From: Gammaproteobacteria bacterium
GTDB lineage: Bacteria; Pseudomonadota; Gammaproteobacteria; DSM-16500
Length of the DNA: 63,313 bases
Reading direction: 5' to 3'
Assembly: GCA_031291175.1 (NCBI GenBank)
Contig: JARLJO010000048.1
Span: 1-63,313, forward strand
Made by a program: the position numbers and the translations under genes. The notes under the pieces are model-generated. The model saw nothing but the letters and a program-made list of their open reading frames with translations, was not told where the DNA came from and searched no databases. The stretch's first letter is position 1; each line of letters begins with the position of its first letter. Shown here one piece after another: positions 17,347 through 25,995 of this stretch.

Positions 17347-18729
17347 ATGATACCTGTTGTTGCCATAGTTGGGCGCCCTAATGTAGGCAAGTCCACTTTA
17401 TTTAATTGTTTAACACAGTCGCGTAATGCGCTCGTATCGGATTTTCCCGGGATGACTCGGGATCGTCAATACGGCCAAGCGGATTTTGATGGCCATCGCT
17501 TTATTGTCATTGATACTGCCGGTATTGGCGATGATATTGAAGAGCTGGACAAGCTCAGCATTCAGCAATCCATACAAGCTGTGCGAGAATCGGATATCGT
17601 CTTATTTGTCGTCGATGGACGTGCAGGCATGACCTCTGCCGACCAAATTGTCGCGGACAAACTGCGATCACTGAATAAAGTGGTTCATTTAGTCGTGAAC
17701 AAGACCGAAGGCTTAGAGCACGAGATGGTAACAGCGGATTTTTACCGTGTGGGTTTTGGCGATCCCTACTCTATTGCTGCCTCGCATAAATCCGGCATCA
17801 CCGAATTAATTCATGATATCTTCAGAACCCCTGAAGCCGATGTCACAGAAGACGATGCTGAAACAGGCATTAAACTGGCTATTATTGGCAAACCTAACGT
17901 CGGAAAATCCACACTGATCAATCGTATGCTCGGAGAAGAGCGCGTTATTGTTTTTGATCAGCCGGGTACAACCCGGGATAGTATTTTTATTCCGCTTGAA
18001 CGCCATGATCAGAAATATACATTAATTGATACCGCAGGAATTCGCCGTCGCGGCAAAATTTTTGAAGCGACAGAAAAATTCTCTGTCGTAAAAACCTTGC
18101 AAGCCATCGAATCAGCCAATGTGGTTCTGTTCGTAATTGATGCCCGCGATGGCGCGTCAGAACAAGATCTAAAGTTACTCGGCTTTATTATTGATAGCGG
18201 CAAAGCATTGGTCTTAGCGGTTAACAAATGGGATGGCATGACACCTGCCGAACGCGAAACCACAAAAGTGACCGTGGATAGACGTTTGCATTTTGTGGAT
18301 TTTGCACGCATACATTATATTTCTGCATTGCATGGCAGTGGCGTTGGTAACTTATTTGATTCCATCAATGAAGCTTACGAATCAGCGAATCGCAAATTAT
18401 CCACCCCCATGTTGAATAAGATTCTTCGTGAAGCAGTGCTTGCGCATAATCCGCCATTGGTACACGGTCGTCGCGTCAAATTACGATACGCACACACCGG
18501 TGGACACAATCCACCACGCATCATCATTCACGGCAATCAAGTCAATTCATTGCCCGATGCATATCGCCGTTACTTGTCGAATACCTATCAACAACGTTTA
18601 AAGCTGGTAGGAACGCCTGTGCGCATCGAATTTAAAACCGGTGACAACCCTTTCCGCGAAAACAAAAACGTCTTAACAGAGCATCAAATCAAGAAAAAGA
18701 AACGTTTGATGCGACACGTTAAAAGATAA
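17347..18729 (+). CDS. der: GTPase Der (EngA), ribosome assembly
   Basis: Der is an essential double GTPase that aids assembly of the 50S subunit. The 460-residue protein has two G domains: GRPNVGKST with DTAGI near the N-terminus and GKPNVGKST with DTAGIRRRGK from about 180, each with its NK(T/W)(D/E) motif (NKTEG, NKWDG), then the KH-like C-terminal domain with KLRYAHTGGHNPPRIIIHGNQ. The basic end (KKKKRLMRHVKR) is typical. It closes the operon; palindromic repeats follow from 18764. Confidence 0.97.
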   Translation: MIPVVAIVGRPNVGKSTLFNCLTQSRNALVSDFPGMTRDRQYGQADFDGHRFIVIDTAGIGDDIEELDKLSIQQSIQAVRESDIVLFVVDGRAGMTSADQIVADKLRSLNKVVHLVVNKTEGLEHEMVTADFYRVGFGDPYSIAASHKSGITELIHDIFRTPEADVTEDDAETGIKLAIIGKPNVGKSTLINRMLGEERVIVFDQPGTTRDSIFIPLERHDQKYTLIDTAGIRRRGKIFEATEKFSVVKTLQAIESANVVLFVIDARDGASEQDLKLLGFIIDSGKALVLAVNKWDGMTPAERETTKVTVDRRLHFVDFARIHYISALHGSGVGNLFDSINEAYESANRKLSTPMLNKILREAVLAHNPPLVHGRRVKLRYAHTGGHNPPRIIIHGNQVNSLPDAYRRYLSNTYQQRLKLVGTPVRIEFKTGDNPFRENKNVLTEHQIKKKKRLMRHVKR

Positions 18730-18763
18730 AAACCCATCAATTTATTTTTACCTTGCTCTCAAA

Positions 18764-18800
18764 CCCCTACGTACCGTGGCTTGTCCACGGTACGTAGGGG
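18764..18800. repeat. Perfect 16-bp-arm palindrome, CTTGT loop
   Basis: CCCCTACGTACCGTGG and CCACGGTACGTAGGGG surround the loop CTTGT. It is a variant of the repeats at 10-45 and 12149-12183: the loop is kept while the stem changes from CCGCGG/CCGCGG to CCGTGG/CCACGG with pairing intact. It lies 35 bases after the der stop and may act as a terminator or REP element. Confidence 0.85.
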
Positions 18801-18862
18801 AGCTCTGGGCTACGTCGGAGCTCTCTATGCAATGAGTCAATGTAAATATATTCTTTGCAAAT

Positions 18863-18989
18863 GTTCTTTTCGCTTCCACGAAGTGGAAGCGAATCAAAAA
18901 AAACGGGGTGGCAGGGTAGGCTTGCTTTTTACGCGCGGAATTTATGAGCACGAAAAAAGCAAGTCTACCCTGACAGGACCCCAGTCAAT
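18863..18989. repeat. Palindromic dispersed element, inverted copy of 145-271
   Basis: Reverse-complement relative of the element at 145-271. It contains the perfect hairpin CGCTTCCAC-GAA-GTGGAAGCG (18871-18891) and a second inverted repeat with arms 18914-18930 and 18954-18970 (GGGTAG(G)CTTGCTTTTT type, one mismatch). It fills the gap between der and the ankyrin-like gene. No coding capacity is evident. Confidence 0.8.
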
Positions 18990-19028
18990 TAAAAACAGTT
19001 CTTAATTATTCAACAAAGCCAAAGCTCA

Positions 19029-19931
19029 TCATCCAAACTTAGGCTTCGCCTCCGATAGAGACACTTTCTCTTCCGCTGTGACCAACCTCAACCTCTCTGG
19101 ATGAAATCCGTTATTAAAGATAGATCGACCAGCATAAACAGATTGTCGCAGTTGCATCTGCAATAAGCTCTGCTCCGCTTTTAACAAATCATCTCGAGTA
19201 ATAGGCTTTGCCTGATAATCACCAAAGTTAAGAGAAAACTTATTTTCTTCATAAATGCTTAACATGCCATTCAACAGTTGAAGTGTAGCCTCTATCTCCC
19301 GTGGAAACTTCTCCCCCAATACAGCAAGCACTTCTGGGACACATTGCAAAGCGGCAACCAACATCAATGGGTATTTCTGCCCAGCGACTTCTTGCTCACA
19401 GTCTTGATAACTTGCGCCCTTCTCAATTAAATGACGAATCACATAGATGGGATTACTGCTTCGAATAGCTTGAAACAAAGTAGATTTAGCCGTTGACGAG
19501 GGCTTGGCATTAACATCAGCACCATACTTAATGAAAAGATCTGAAATATCACTATGCCAAAATTTCCATATGTTTTTATTAAGTAACTTGCCCGCAGCCT
19601 CAGCATTGCTTTGGCAAAAATGAAAGACAACATCATGCACAAACTTTTTATCTAATTTATTATCGAGAAGCACCGTATAAATTTCCTTTCCAATCACGAA
19701 ATCCAGGCGAGCCCTGTTTAAGTGACAAATTTCCTGATATCGCTCACTGCTTAAATCACTCTGTGCGCTATACCTACAAAATCCCACTGTTCTTAAAACC
19801 ACTCGTAAATTTTCCAAGAGACTAACATAATCACCATTTGTTAAAGCAGTAGGAAGATTGACTGCTTTAGCCTCTTCGTCGTCATTTGAAACCAGAGTAT
19901 CAGCTAACAGTTGCGAGATTAACGTAGACAT
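19029..19931 (-). CDS. Ankyrin-like protein, candidate effector
   Basis: A 300-residue soluble protein without signal peptide. The middle holds ankyrin-type helices: SDISDLFIKYGADVNAKP and a second unit with STLFQAIRSSNPIYVIRHLIEKGASYQD, then LMLVAALQCVPEVLAVLGEKF as a weaker third. The N- and C-terminal parts are not recognised. I place the start at 19931 (MSTLISQ) because GGAGG lies five bases before it; an upstream GTG at 19955 lacks a site. Divergent from the 827-residue gene across about 230 bases, so the two may share a control region. Ankyrin proteins in Legionellales are often host-directed; this is inference. Confidence 0.7.
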   Translation of the reverse strand: MSTLISQLLADTLVSNDDEEAKAVNLPTALTNGDYVSLLENLRVVLRTVGFCRYSAQSDLSSERYQEICHLNRARLDFVIGKEIYTVLLDNKLDKKFVHDVVFHFCQSNAEAAGKLLNKNIWKFWHSDISDLFIKYGADVNAKPSSTAKSTLFQAIRSSNPIYVIRHLIEKGASYQDCEQEVAGQKYPLMLVAALQCVPEVLAVLGEKFPREIEATLQLLNGMLSIYEENKFSLNFGDYQAKPITRDDLLKAEQSLLQMQLRQSVYAGRSIFNNGFHPERLRLVTAEEKVSLSEAKPKFG

Positions 19932-20157
19932 GAAGGCCTCCTTCCTTTGTGGCACGAATTGAGATGAATCTTCTTTAGCTTAACAAGTAAATATTAAGGA
20001 ATGCTTAAGGAAAACCTCACCGGCTCACTCTTATATGTAAATTTAAGCCAATGAAAAATAAAGCATTATTAATAATTCCGCTCAAATACCCCCCGCATCC
20101 TGCTATACTGTGCAAATGTAGATCTCCGTTTCTGCGCGGGTTAATTAGGAGCATTTC

Positions 20158-22641
20158 ATGAGCCGTCCACGCGATATAAGCATAGCCTCCAACCCTAAAG
20201 GCAAAGCATTATTCATGGCAATCAATGCAAATGACTTCTCAAAATTCAAAGAGCTGCTTCAAGATCCACAAATTGATCTCACCATCACAGACAACTGTGA
20301 TGCCGAACTCGAAACGTTACTCGGAGGTGACTGGAGCATCGGTGAAGGAATGTATGGACGTCATGAAAATAACACCTTATTGAATTTCGCTTTATCCATG
20401 GAAAGAGTCGATTTTGCTGAAGAGCTCATTCGAATACACAAATTCACCGGCAAAGATATTGGCCTCTCTCAAGCAAATGATGCCGGCTTTACACCTTTAG
20501 CAATGACCATGATGATAAATGGCGAATATTTACTGCATTACAACAAAAAGCATCAGCTCGCCAATTTGAAAGTGTATACCGATAGCGAAAAAAAAGCCGT
20601 GGCGTCCAAAAGCAGACGCATCTTAGCCTATCTTTCTCGCAATACTGCTACGGATGCCAATACCTTCGCCGCGATCCTCAGTCGCGCTTATCGCATGATG
20701 CTCATGCCAATTTTACAAATGGATTTGTTAAATTATGCAAAGCCTTTTGCCGAAAATAACCCCTTCCTAAAAAACGTGATGCTCCTTAGCGTCATGCTAT
20801 CGTTAGAATATGCTGGAATGAAAAACTTTATAGCAGAAGAAATTACCGGTCTCAGAGATGAATTAAAGCAAATTGAAGCCCTGGATATCAATGCCCAGCC
20901 TGTTGAGATTCGAGATCATATTAAAAGTACAATTCCAACTTACAAAGAACAGATAAAAGAGAAAGAAGCATTATTACCGACAGTGAGAGACTATTTAGAT
21001 AAGACAACTGAATTGGTTTTACTGTTACAGGGCGATGCCGCGTTTAAAGCGTTGCTTGCAGAAGCCATGACTAAGCCACGTCTCTCTCGCGAATTTTTTA
21101 GCCTTATCTATGGGCCCGTGAAATCACAACTGGCTCGTGGGGTAGTAGCTGACATTTTTGATAAAGGAGACGCATCCCCAAATATTTTTCATTTGACGGA
21201 AATTTTTTTAAATAATCCTGACGACCCGGAAAAACAAAAAGCGTTTAAATTACTTACCTTGTTGATTGATCCTCCCATGTTAAATTTAAAAAATACCAAA
21301 GGCGAAACGCTCCGATCCAAACTGCCTGCTAATTTGGCCGCTGCTATTATGAACCCTGCTAATCGGGAAGAAAAAATTGCACCTCTTCACTATCAACCGC
21401 CTGAAGAAATGACCTTTGGCAAAGTAGGAGAGCTCTTTTTCCGCGGTCAACATCGTTCACCCATCAAAGGGGCTTATGCGGCTGCACCTGTATCATTGGC
21501 GCTGGGATCCAATATATTACACATGGGAAACAATGAATTCGGACGCATGATACAAGATGAGAGAGCGGCGCATGAATTACTCAGCCGTAGTGTTTTAGAT
21601 GGCGTGGATATCAATAGTCTTATTGCAACAGGCACTAAAGATTTGATGACACCGAAGCCGCTAATTGAGATTTTACCCAAGGTCAAAGCACTACAAAAAA
21701 ACCTTAGCAATGTGAGAGACATCACCCCAGTAGACGAAGGAACCATTAGTTTAAATGCAGATGTGGGCGGCCTACCGAATTTAACTGCTTATCGCAATCA
21801 GGCATTAGCAAAACACGAAGATAAACCTTGGTTATCACTCGATGACTTATTTTTTGTGATCACCGCTGAAGGCGCAACGCTTTCATTCTTCTCTCGTCAA
21901 AATAATTTCTATCTCATTGATACTTCCCAATCCCTTGCCACTAGCGTCTTGCAAGTTTTCGATAGCTGGGATGCCCTGGCTCAAGCCATTCAAGACACCT
22001 GGAAGAAATCATTAACCGCGGATGTCACGATTATCAGCACAGCGCAAAGAATGAATAATCAATTACCAGCAGAACCCGTAGAAAATAACTCATTGAAAGA
22101 GCAGTATCAAAAATTATCGCGAAACACAGACAAACTGATAGCAAATGCCAGAACTAGTATAGATAATTATATTGGTGTTAGTGAGAAGGCAGGGTTTTTT
22201 TCACAGCTAGCGTCACGCACCGGCCGAAAGAGAGCGAAAGCATATCAAGATTACCTCACACAAGCAAAAACCCCTCTAGAAAGATATACCATTCTTTACG
22301 CCTTATTAACAAACAAAGCATCGACTGATTTACGCACCGCTGTTGCCAATAGCCTGGATTTCTTTTCAATGGATCCTGCCGCCGATATGTTGAATGCCGC
22401 CAATTTTTTCAAATCCATGATACAAGCAGAATTGAGATATGATAGGCATTTTAATTATAATCAATCAGACGAAGAGAAATTCACTCTCTTCACGAATGAA
22501 ATTATTACCAAATTAAATGCAAATGCCGAAAATGGGAAGTTAGCTAATGACATAGATTTTGAGCCCATCAAACGATGGTTAGATCCAAACGAGCCTCTTC
22601 CTGAAATGAAACACGACGATGGCAGACCAGCAACACCGTAA
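20158..22641 (+). CDS. Large ankyrin-like protein with apparent inactive cysteine-protease fold
   Basis: An 827-residue soluble protein. The first 130 residues have ankyrin-like units (ALFMAINANDFSKFKELLQDPQIDL; LLNFALSMERVDFAEELIRI). A helical middle part (about 215-290) includes a coiled coil. Residues about 420-620 resemble herpesvirus-tegument/peptidase C76-type deubiquitinase folds: GAYAAAPVSLALGSNIL (from 438), VLDGVDINSLI, LIEILP, and NNFYLIDTSQSLATSVLQVFDSW (from 582). The expected catalytic Cys is A441 and the DxH motif reads D588-T-S590, so the site looks dead. The C-terminal 200 residues are helical and not recognised. AGGAG precedes the ATG. A host-directed role is inference. Confidence 0.7.
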   Translation: MSRPRDISIASNPKGKALFMAINANDFSKFKELLQDPQIDLTITDNCDAELETLLGGDWSIGEGMYGRHENNTLLNFALSMERVDFAEELIRIHKFTGKDIGLSQANDAGFTPLAMTMMINGEYLLHYNKKHQLANLKVYTDSEKKAVASKSRRILAYLSRNTATDANTFAAILSRAYRMMLMPILQMDLLNYAKPFAENNPFLKNVMLLSVMLSLEYAGMKNFIAEEITGLRDELKQIEALDINAQPVEIRDHIKSTIPTYKEQIKEKEALLPTVRDYLDKTTELVLLLQGDAAFKALLAEAMTKPRLSREFFSLIYGPVKSQLARGVVADIFDKGDASPNIFHLTEIFLNNPDDPEKQKAFKLLTLLIDPPMLNLKNTKGETLRSKLPANLAAAIMNPANREEKIAPLHYQPPEEMTFGKVGELFFRGQHRSPIKGAYAAAPVSLALGSNILHMGNNEFGRMIQDERAAHELLSRSVLDGVDINSLIATGTKDLMTPKPLIEILPKVKALQKNLSNVRDITPVDEGTISLNADVGGLPNLTAYRNQALAKHEDKPWLSLDDLFFVITAEGATLSFFSRQNNFYLIDTSQSLATSVLQVFDSWDALAQAIQDTWKKSLTADVTIISTAQRMNNQLPAEPVENNSLKEQYQKLSRNTDKLIANARTSIDNYIGVSEKAGFFSQLASRTGRKRAKAYQDYLTQAKTPLERYTILYALLTNKASTDLRTAVANSLDFFSMDPAADMLNAANFFKSMIQAELRYDRHFNYNQSDEEKFTLFTNEIITKLNANAENGKLANDIDFEPIKRWLDPNEPLPEMKHDDGRPATP

Positions 22642-22660
22642 GACTATTTTTTTGCAGACA

Positions 22661-22688
22661 AAAAAAGGGGAAGACAAATTGTCTTCCC
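22661..22688 (-). terminator. Intrinsic terminator of small RNA A
   Basis: On the minus strand GGGAAGAC-AATTT-GTCTTCCC(C) is followed by TTTTTT. There is no T-run on the plus side, so it serves the minus-strand RNA and not the gene that ends at 22641. Confidence 0.85.
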
Positions 22689-22796
22689 AAAATATTCAAG
22701 TCAAACAAGCAATCCGTGCCAAAAACCCGTCCGTGGACACGCAAAACGAGGAGTGGTTGCAGAAATCCGTTCAATCACCATAGCCAGTCATTGGCT
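22661..22796 (-). ncRNA. Structured small RNA, copy A (sibling of copy B)
   Basis: Read on the minus strand: a 5' hairpin AGCCA-ATGAC-TGGCT (22782-22796), a block of 20 bases identical to copy B (22742-22761) with the CU-rich core CCACTCCTCG, then a U-rich stretch and an intrinsic terminator. A segment before the core (ATTTCTGC) can pair with one after it (GCACGGAT) with one mismatch, leaving the core in a loop. CUCCUC is complementary to Shine-Dalgarno sequences, as in several trans-acting sRNAs. The true 5' end may lie upstream: TATAAT on the minus strand at 22890-22895 would start an RNA of about 230 bases. Weak coding of a 26-residue peptide cannot be excluded. Confidence 0.6.
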
Positions 22797-23065
22797 GAAA
22801 AGAATAGTACCTTAATTCAAATCGAATAAAACGTACGCTTTCTATACAAACTGGCACTCACATCACTCTAATTCACACATCCCATCGCTATTATAATAAA
22901 AAATGATCAGAATCATCAGGTTATAAAAAACTCAATATACCAGCCTTCGCACCAACCCGAAACAAAGCAGGAATAGCGCACACACTTGTGAGACATCTCG
23001 CACACGGAGTCGGGCAATTACTTACAAAGTACGATTAGGATTTATTGTGAAAAGAAAAAAAAGAC

Positions 23066-23096
23066 AAAAAAAACGGGGCAGTTATTAAACTGCCCC
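23066..23096 (-). terminator. Intrinsic terminator of small RNA B
   Basis: On the minus strand GGGGCAGTT-TAAT-AACTGCCCC is followed by G and then TTTTTTTT. A 9-bp perfect stem with an eight-base T-run is a textbook strong terminator. Confidence 0.9.
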
Positions 23097-23207
23097 AAGA
23101 TGCTCAAATCAGAAATAGCAATCCTTGCTTAAAAATCCATCCTTGGGCATACAAAACGAGGAGTGGTTGCAAGAATCCTTTCAGTAACCATGTGCCATCC
23201 TTGACAC
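23066..23207 (-). ncRNA. Structured small RNA, copy B (sibling of copy A)
   Basis: Paralogue of the RNA at 22661-22796, about 270 bases further on, same strand. The 5' hairpin is GTGTCA-AGGA-TGGCAC (23192-23207): sequence differs from copy A but pairing is kept. The identical 20-base block with CCACTCCTCG is at 23152-23171. ATTCTTGC before the core pairs fully with GCAAGGAT after it (8 bp). It ends in its own strong terminator. Bases 22797-23065 and 23208-23561 hold no gene that I can support; ATGGGATG occurs at a similar distance upstream of both copies. An 8-bp stem around an anti-Shine-Dalgarno-like loop fits a regulatory RNA; targets are unknown. Confidence 0.6.
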
Positions 23208-23561
23208 AGAGCTAGTCTAGCAACTACTCCTACAAAATAATTCGTGTTTTTTCGGTTCTTTTTTCATCCCATTAACTTGATTGAAAAAATAACATTTTAA
23301 ATCAATATCATACACCCATACAGAGTCAAAAATAAATCAAATCTATGGCGAATGTCGCACACCATCTTAAGCAAATACTCGCGCTTGTCACAAGCTACCT
23401 CTTAATGATGGGTTTAAAGATAAAACGGAATACAACAATGTAGCGGTTTATTGTGTATGTGAAGTTTTTTTAGAGATACGAGGTCTAACGCTTATCGTGT
23501 TGCTGGGCTTCGCTAGAAAATGCTCAGCCCAACCTTAGGAGTTTCGTCTTGGGTTAAAACC

Positions 23562-23831
23562 TTATTGTTGTGGTAACACCACATTCAATTCCAAAACCGA
23601 ACAACCTTCTTGACGTTCCAGTTCAACTCGAACGTCATCTTTATTAATATTAACGTAACGTGCAATGACATCTAACAGATCACGCTGCATGGCAGCCAAA
23701 TAATCGGGCTGATCACGCTGAACGCGCTCATGTGAAATGATAATCTGCAGACGCTCTTTAGCCACCTTCGCAGTTTCGTCTTGGCGACGAAAGTGTTGCG
23801 ATATACGACCAAAAACATTTTTGATGCTCAT
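23562..23831 (-). CDS. minE: Cell division topological factor MinE
   Basis: MinE drives MinD off the membrane and so sets the pole-to-pole oscillation that places the division site. The 89-residue protein has the N-terminal membrane/MinD-binding stretch and the [19 protein letters not shown] segment typical of the family, then the dimerisation domain with [24 protein letters not shown]. Length is normal. Its ATG overlaps the minD stop by four bases (ATGA on the minus strand), indicating coupling. It is the last gene of minCDE; an imperfect GGGC/GCCC hairpin at about 23500-23532 may end the operon. Confidence 0.96.
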   Translation of the reverse strand: MSIKNVFGRISQHFRRQDETAKVAKERLQIIISHERVQRDQPDYLAAMQRDLLDVIARYVNINKDDVRVELERQEGCSVLELNVVLPQQ

Positions 23832-24652
23832 ACAGCCTCCTTTTCCTTGAAGCTAAATAAACGCTTAATCCAATGGGATTTTTCTTGAAGAAAACGGAAA
23901 GGCACTTCTTCTCCTAAAAAGCGTCCAACCGCGTCTGCGTAAGCTTGTCCAGCATCGCTTTCTGAGTCAATCACAACAGGAACACCCGCATTAGATGCAC
24001 GCAATACCGCTTGTGACTCAGGAATCACACCTAATAACGGAATCGCTAAAATTTCGTTAATATCAGCGAGACTTAACATTTCACCTTTTGTTACACGCTT
24101 AGGACAATAGCGGGTCAATAATAAATGCTCGCTAATTTGACCTTTGCCTTCTTCCGCACGTTTGGTTTTACTGGATAACAAACCTAACATACGATCAGAG
24201 TCACGCACCGATGACACCTCAGGATTGGTAACGACTATAGCGCTATCAGCAAAATACATTGCCAATTGAGCGCCACGTTCAATACCCGCTGGGGAATCAC
24301 ACACAATAAAATCGAAGGTTTTGCTTAATTCATCTAACACATTACCCACGCCTTCCAGTGTTAAAGCATCTTTGTCACGTGTCTGGGAAGCAGGTAAAAT
24401 AAATAATTCTTTGGCGTGTTTATCGCGAATCAAAGCTTGATTTAAATTAGCCTCACCACGAATCACATTCACAAAATCATAAACGACGCGACGTTCGCAG
24501 CCCATGATCAAATCAAGGTTACGTAAACCAATGTCAAAATCAATGACCGCTGTTTTATAGCCGCGTGTTGCCAAACCTACAGCGAATGAAGCACTGGTTG
24601 TGGTTTTGCCTACTCCACCTTTACCTGATGTTACTACGATAATCTTTGCCAC
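23828..24652 (-). CDS. minD: Septum site-determining ATPase MinD
   Basis: MinD is a membrane-bound ATPase that recruits MinC and is displaced by MinE. The 274-residue protein has the deviant Walker A KGGVGKTT near residue 11, [13 protein letters not shown], and the switch region [12 protein letters not shown]. The C-terminus ends in an amphipathic, basic stretch ([17 protein letters not shown]) that serves as membrane anchor. Length agrees with the family. It lies between minC, 37 bases upstream, and minE, with overlapping ends. GGAGATCGATG supplies the ribosome site. Confidence 0.97.
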   Translation of the reverse strand: MAKIIVVTSGKGGVGKTTTSASFAVGLATRGYKTAVIDFDIGLRNLDLIMGCERRVVYDFVNVIRGEANLNQALIRDKHAKELFILPASQTRDKDALTLEGVGNVLDELSKTFDFIVCDSPAGIERGAQLAMYFADSAIVVTNPEVSSVRDSDRMLGLLSSKTKRAEEGKGQISEHLLLTRYCPKRVTKGEMLSLADINEILAIPLLGVIPESQAVLRASNAGVPVVIDSESDAGQAYADAVGRFLGEEVPFRFLQEKSHWIKRLFSFKEKEAV

Positions 24653-24689
24653 ATCGATCTCCTTGTAGAAATCACTTCAATCATTGGAA

Positions 24690-25442
24690 TTAAAGTGCCG
24701 CAATTTTGACTTGCTCATTATCCAAATAAACCTGTACGGATGAATCCTGAGAAGGCAATTCTTGTATATCTTCTTTTACTAAATAATACCCTGCAATTGC
24801 AACTAATTCCGCTTCTAGCGTGCGACAAAAGATACGAGCCTGAGTATTACCTTGAACACCTGCCAATGCTCTGCCCCGCAAAGCACCATAGACATGAATA
24901 TTGCCATCCGCTAATAACTCAGCACCAGGACTCACCGATGACAATACAATTAAATCGCCATCTTTCGCATAAATTTGCATACCTGAGCGAATGGGCGTAG
25001 TGATGATTTTGGTATTAGACTGAAGCGCCGTTTCACGTGGCTTTTTATTGGATTCTGCAGGAGATGGCGCATCTGCCGTGGGGGCAGCTTGTGGCGTGCT
25101 CGTCGCTTTCGCACCGATAGCAATCGTGGGCATTCCTACACCTGCCGCTTCTTGATGCTGCAAATCATTACCGCCACGCACCCCTACCGGCACCATATTA
25201 TTGGCTAGCAAGATTTTTTTGATAGCGGCCAAGTCGATGTTTGTCTGTGTTTTAACGCCTTCAAGATCCAGTATGACAGCCGATCCAATGAAAAAATTCG
25301 GCGCTTTTTGAATAGTTGTATCTAATTGGCGGGCAATCTCATCTAAATCATAACGTGTCACCTGCATAATCGTGCAAGGTGAAAAACTTGTTTTAAATTG
25401 AAAACAAGATTGGCGCTCCATTACCGTCGTACTTTCTGCCAT
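24690..25442 (-). CDS. minC: Septum site-determining protein MinC
   Basis: MinC inhibits FtsZ polymerisation away from midcell. The 250-residue protein has an N-terminal domain (SCFQFKTSFSP...) and the C-terminal beta-helix domain with RSGMQIYAKDGDLIVLSSVSPGAELLADGNIHVYGALRGRALAG, the MinD-binding signature, joined by an Ala/Pro/Thr-rich linker (about 115-150). The start at 25442 (MAESTTVMERQ) is preferred over the upstream in-frame ATG because AGGGA lies just before it and the family begins there. It starts one base after the yajQ stop, so yajQ and minCDE form one unit, an unusual pairing. Confidence 0.95.
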   Translation of the reverse strand: MAESTTVMERQSCFQFKTSFSPCTIMQVTRYDLDEIARQLDTTIQKAPNFFIGSAVILDLEGVKTQTNIDLAAIKKILLANNMVPVGVRGGNDLQHQEAAGVGMPTIAIGAKATSTPQAAPTADAPSPAESNKKPRETALQSNTKIITTPIRSGMQIYAKDGDLIVLSSVSPGAELLADGNIHVYGALRGRALAGVQGNTQARIFCRTLEAELVAIAGYYLVKEDIQELPSQDSSVQVYLDNEQVKIAAL

Positions 25443-25443
25443 A

Positions 25444-25926
25444 TCAATCCCTAAAATTTTCAAACTGCACAGGCAAGCTAAGCTTTGCTTCACGTAGCAT
25501 AGCAATTACAGCTTGTAAGTCATCACGTTTTTTTCCAGTAACCCGAACTTGATCGCCCTGGATAGAGGCTTGGACTTTTAAATTAGCATCCTTGATCATT
25601 TTGACGATTTTCTTGGCAAATTCAGTGTCGATTCCTTCCTTCACTTCGATCTCTTGCCTCGCTTCATTTAACTTCACATCCGCGTCTTTATAATCTAAAG
25701 AGCGTGTATCCACATTACGCTTAGCCAATTTATTACGTAAAATTTCGTCCATTTGTTTTAACTGAAAATCACTTGGCGCGATCAAAGAAACGGTGTTCTT
25801 TGTCAGCTCGTAACGAGCCGTGGTTCCTTTAAAATCAAATCGTGTTGTCAGTTCACGATTGGCTTGATCAACCGCATTCGTGATTTCATGGTTATCTATT
25901 TTTGAAACAATATCAAATGATGGCAT
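25444..25926 (-). CDS. yajQ: YajQ-family nucleotide-binding protein
   Basis: A 160-residue protein of the YajQ family, small two-domain RNP-like folds; members bind nucleotides and in Xanthomonas a homologue senses cyclic di-GMP. The N-terminus [35 protein letters not shown] is the family signature, and the C-terminal [21 protein letters not shown] is equally typical. Length is normal. It is the first gene before minC on the minus strand, with a one-base gap. GAGTCACT before the ATG is a weak ribosome site. Its role here is unknown. Confidence 0.95.
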   Translation of the reverse strand: MPSFDIVSKIDNHEITNAVDQANRELTTRFDFKGTTARYELTKNTVSLIAPSDFQLKQMDEILRNKLAKRNVDTRSLDYKDADVKLNEARQEIEVKEGIDTEFAKKIVKMIKDANLKVQASIQGDQVRVTGKKRDDLQAVIAMLREAKLSLPVQFENFRD

Positions 25927-25995
25927 AGTGACTCTCTTCTCAAAAACTTTACATCCGTACCGATTGTAACGAAAAAATTATGCTCATGTCATCCT

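Noticed and set aside
22568..22774. Minus-strand 68-residue frame overlapping small RNA A
   Set aside because: It crosses the terminator and the end of the 827-residue gene, and copy B has no equivalent product of that length.
23500..23532. Hairpin after minE as a firm terminator
   Set aside because: The stem is imperfect and no T-run follows on the minus strand; mentioned only as possible.
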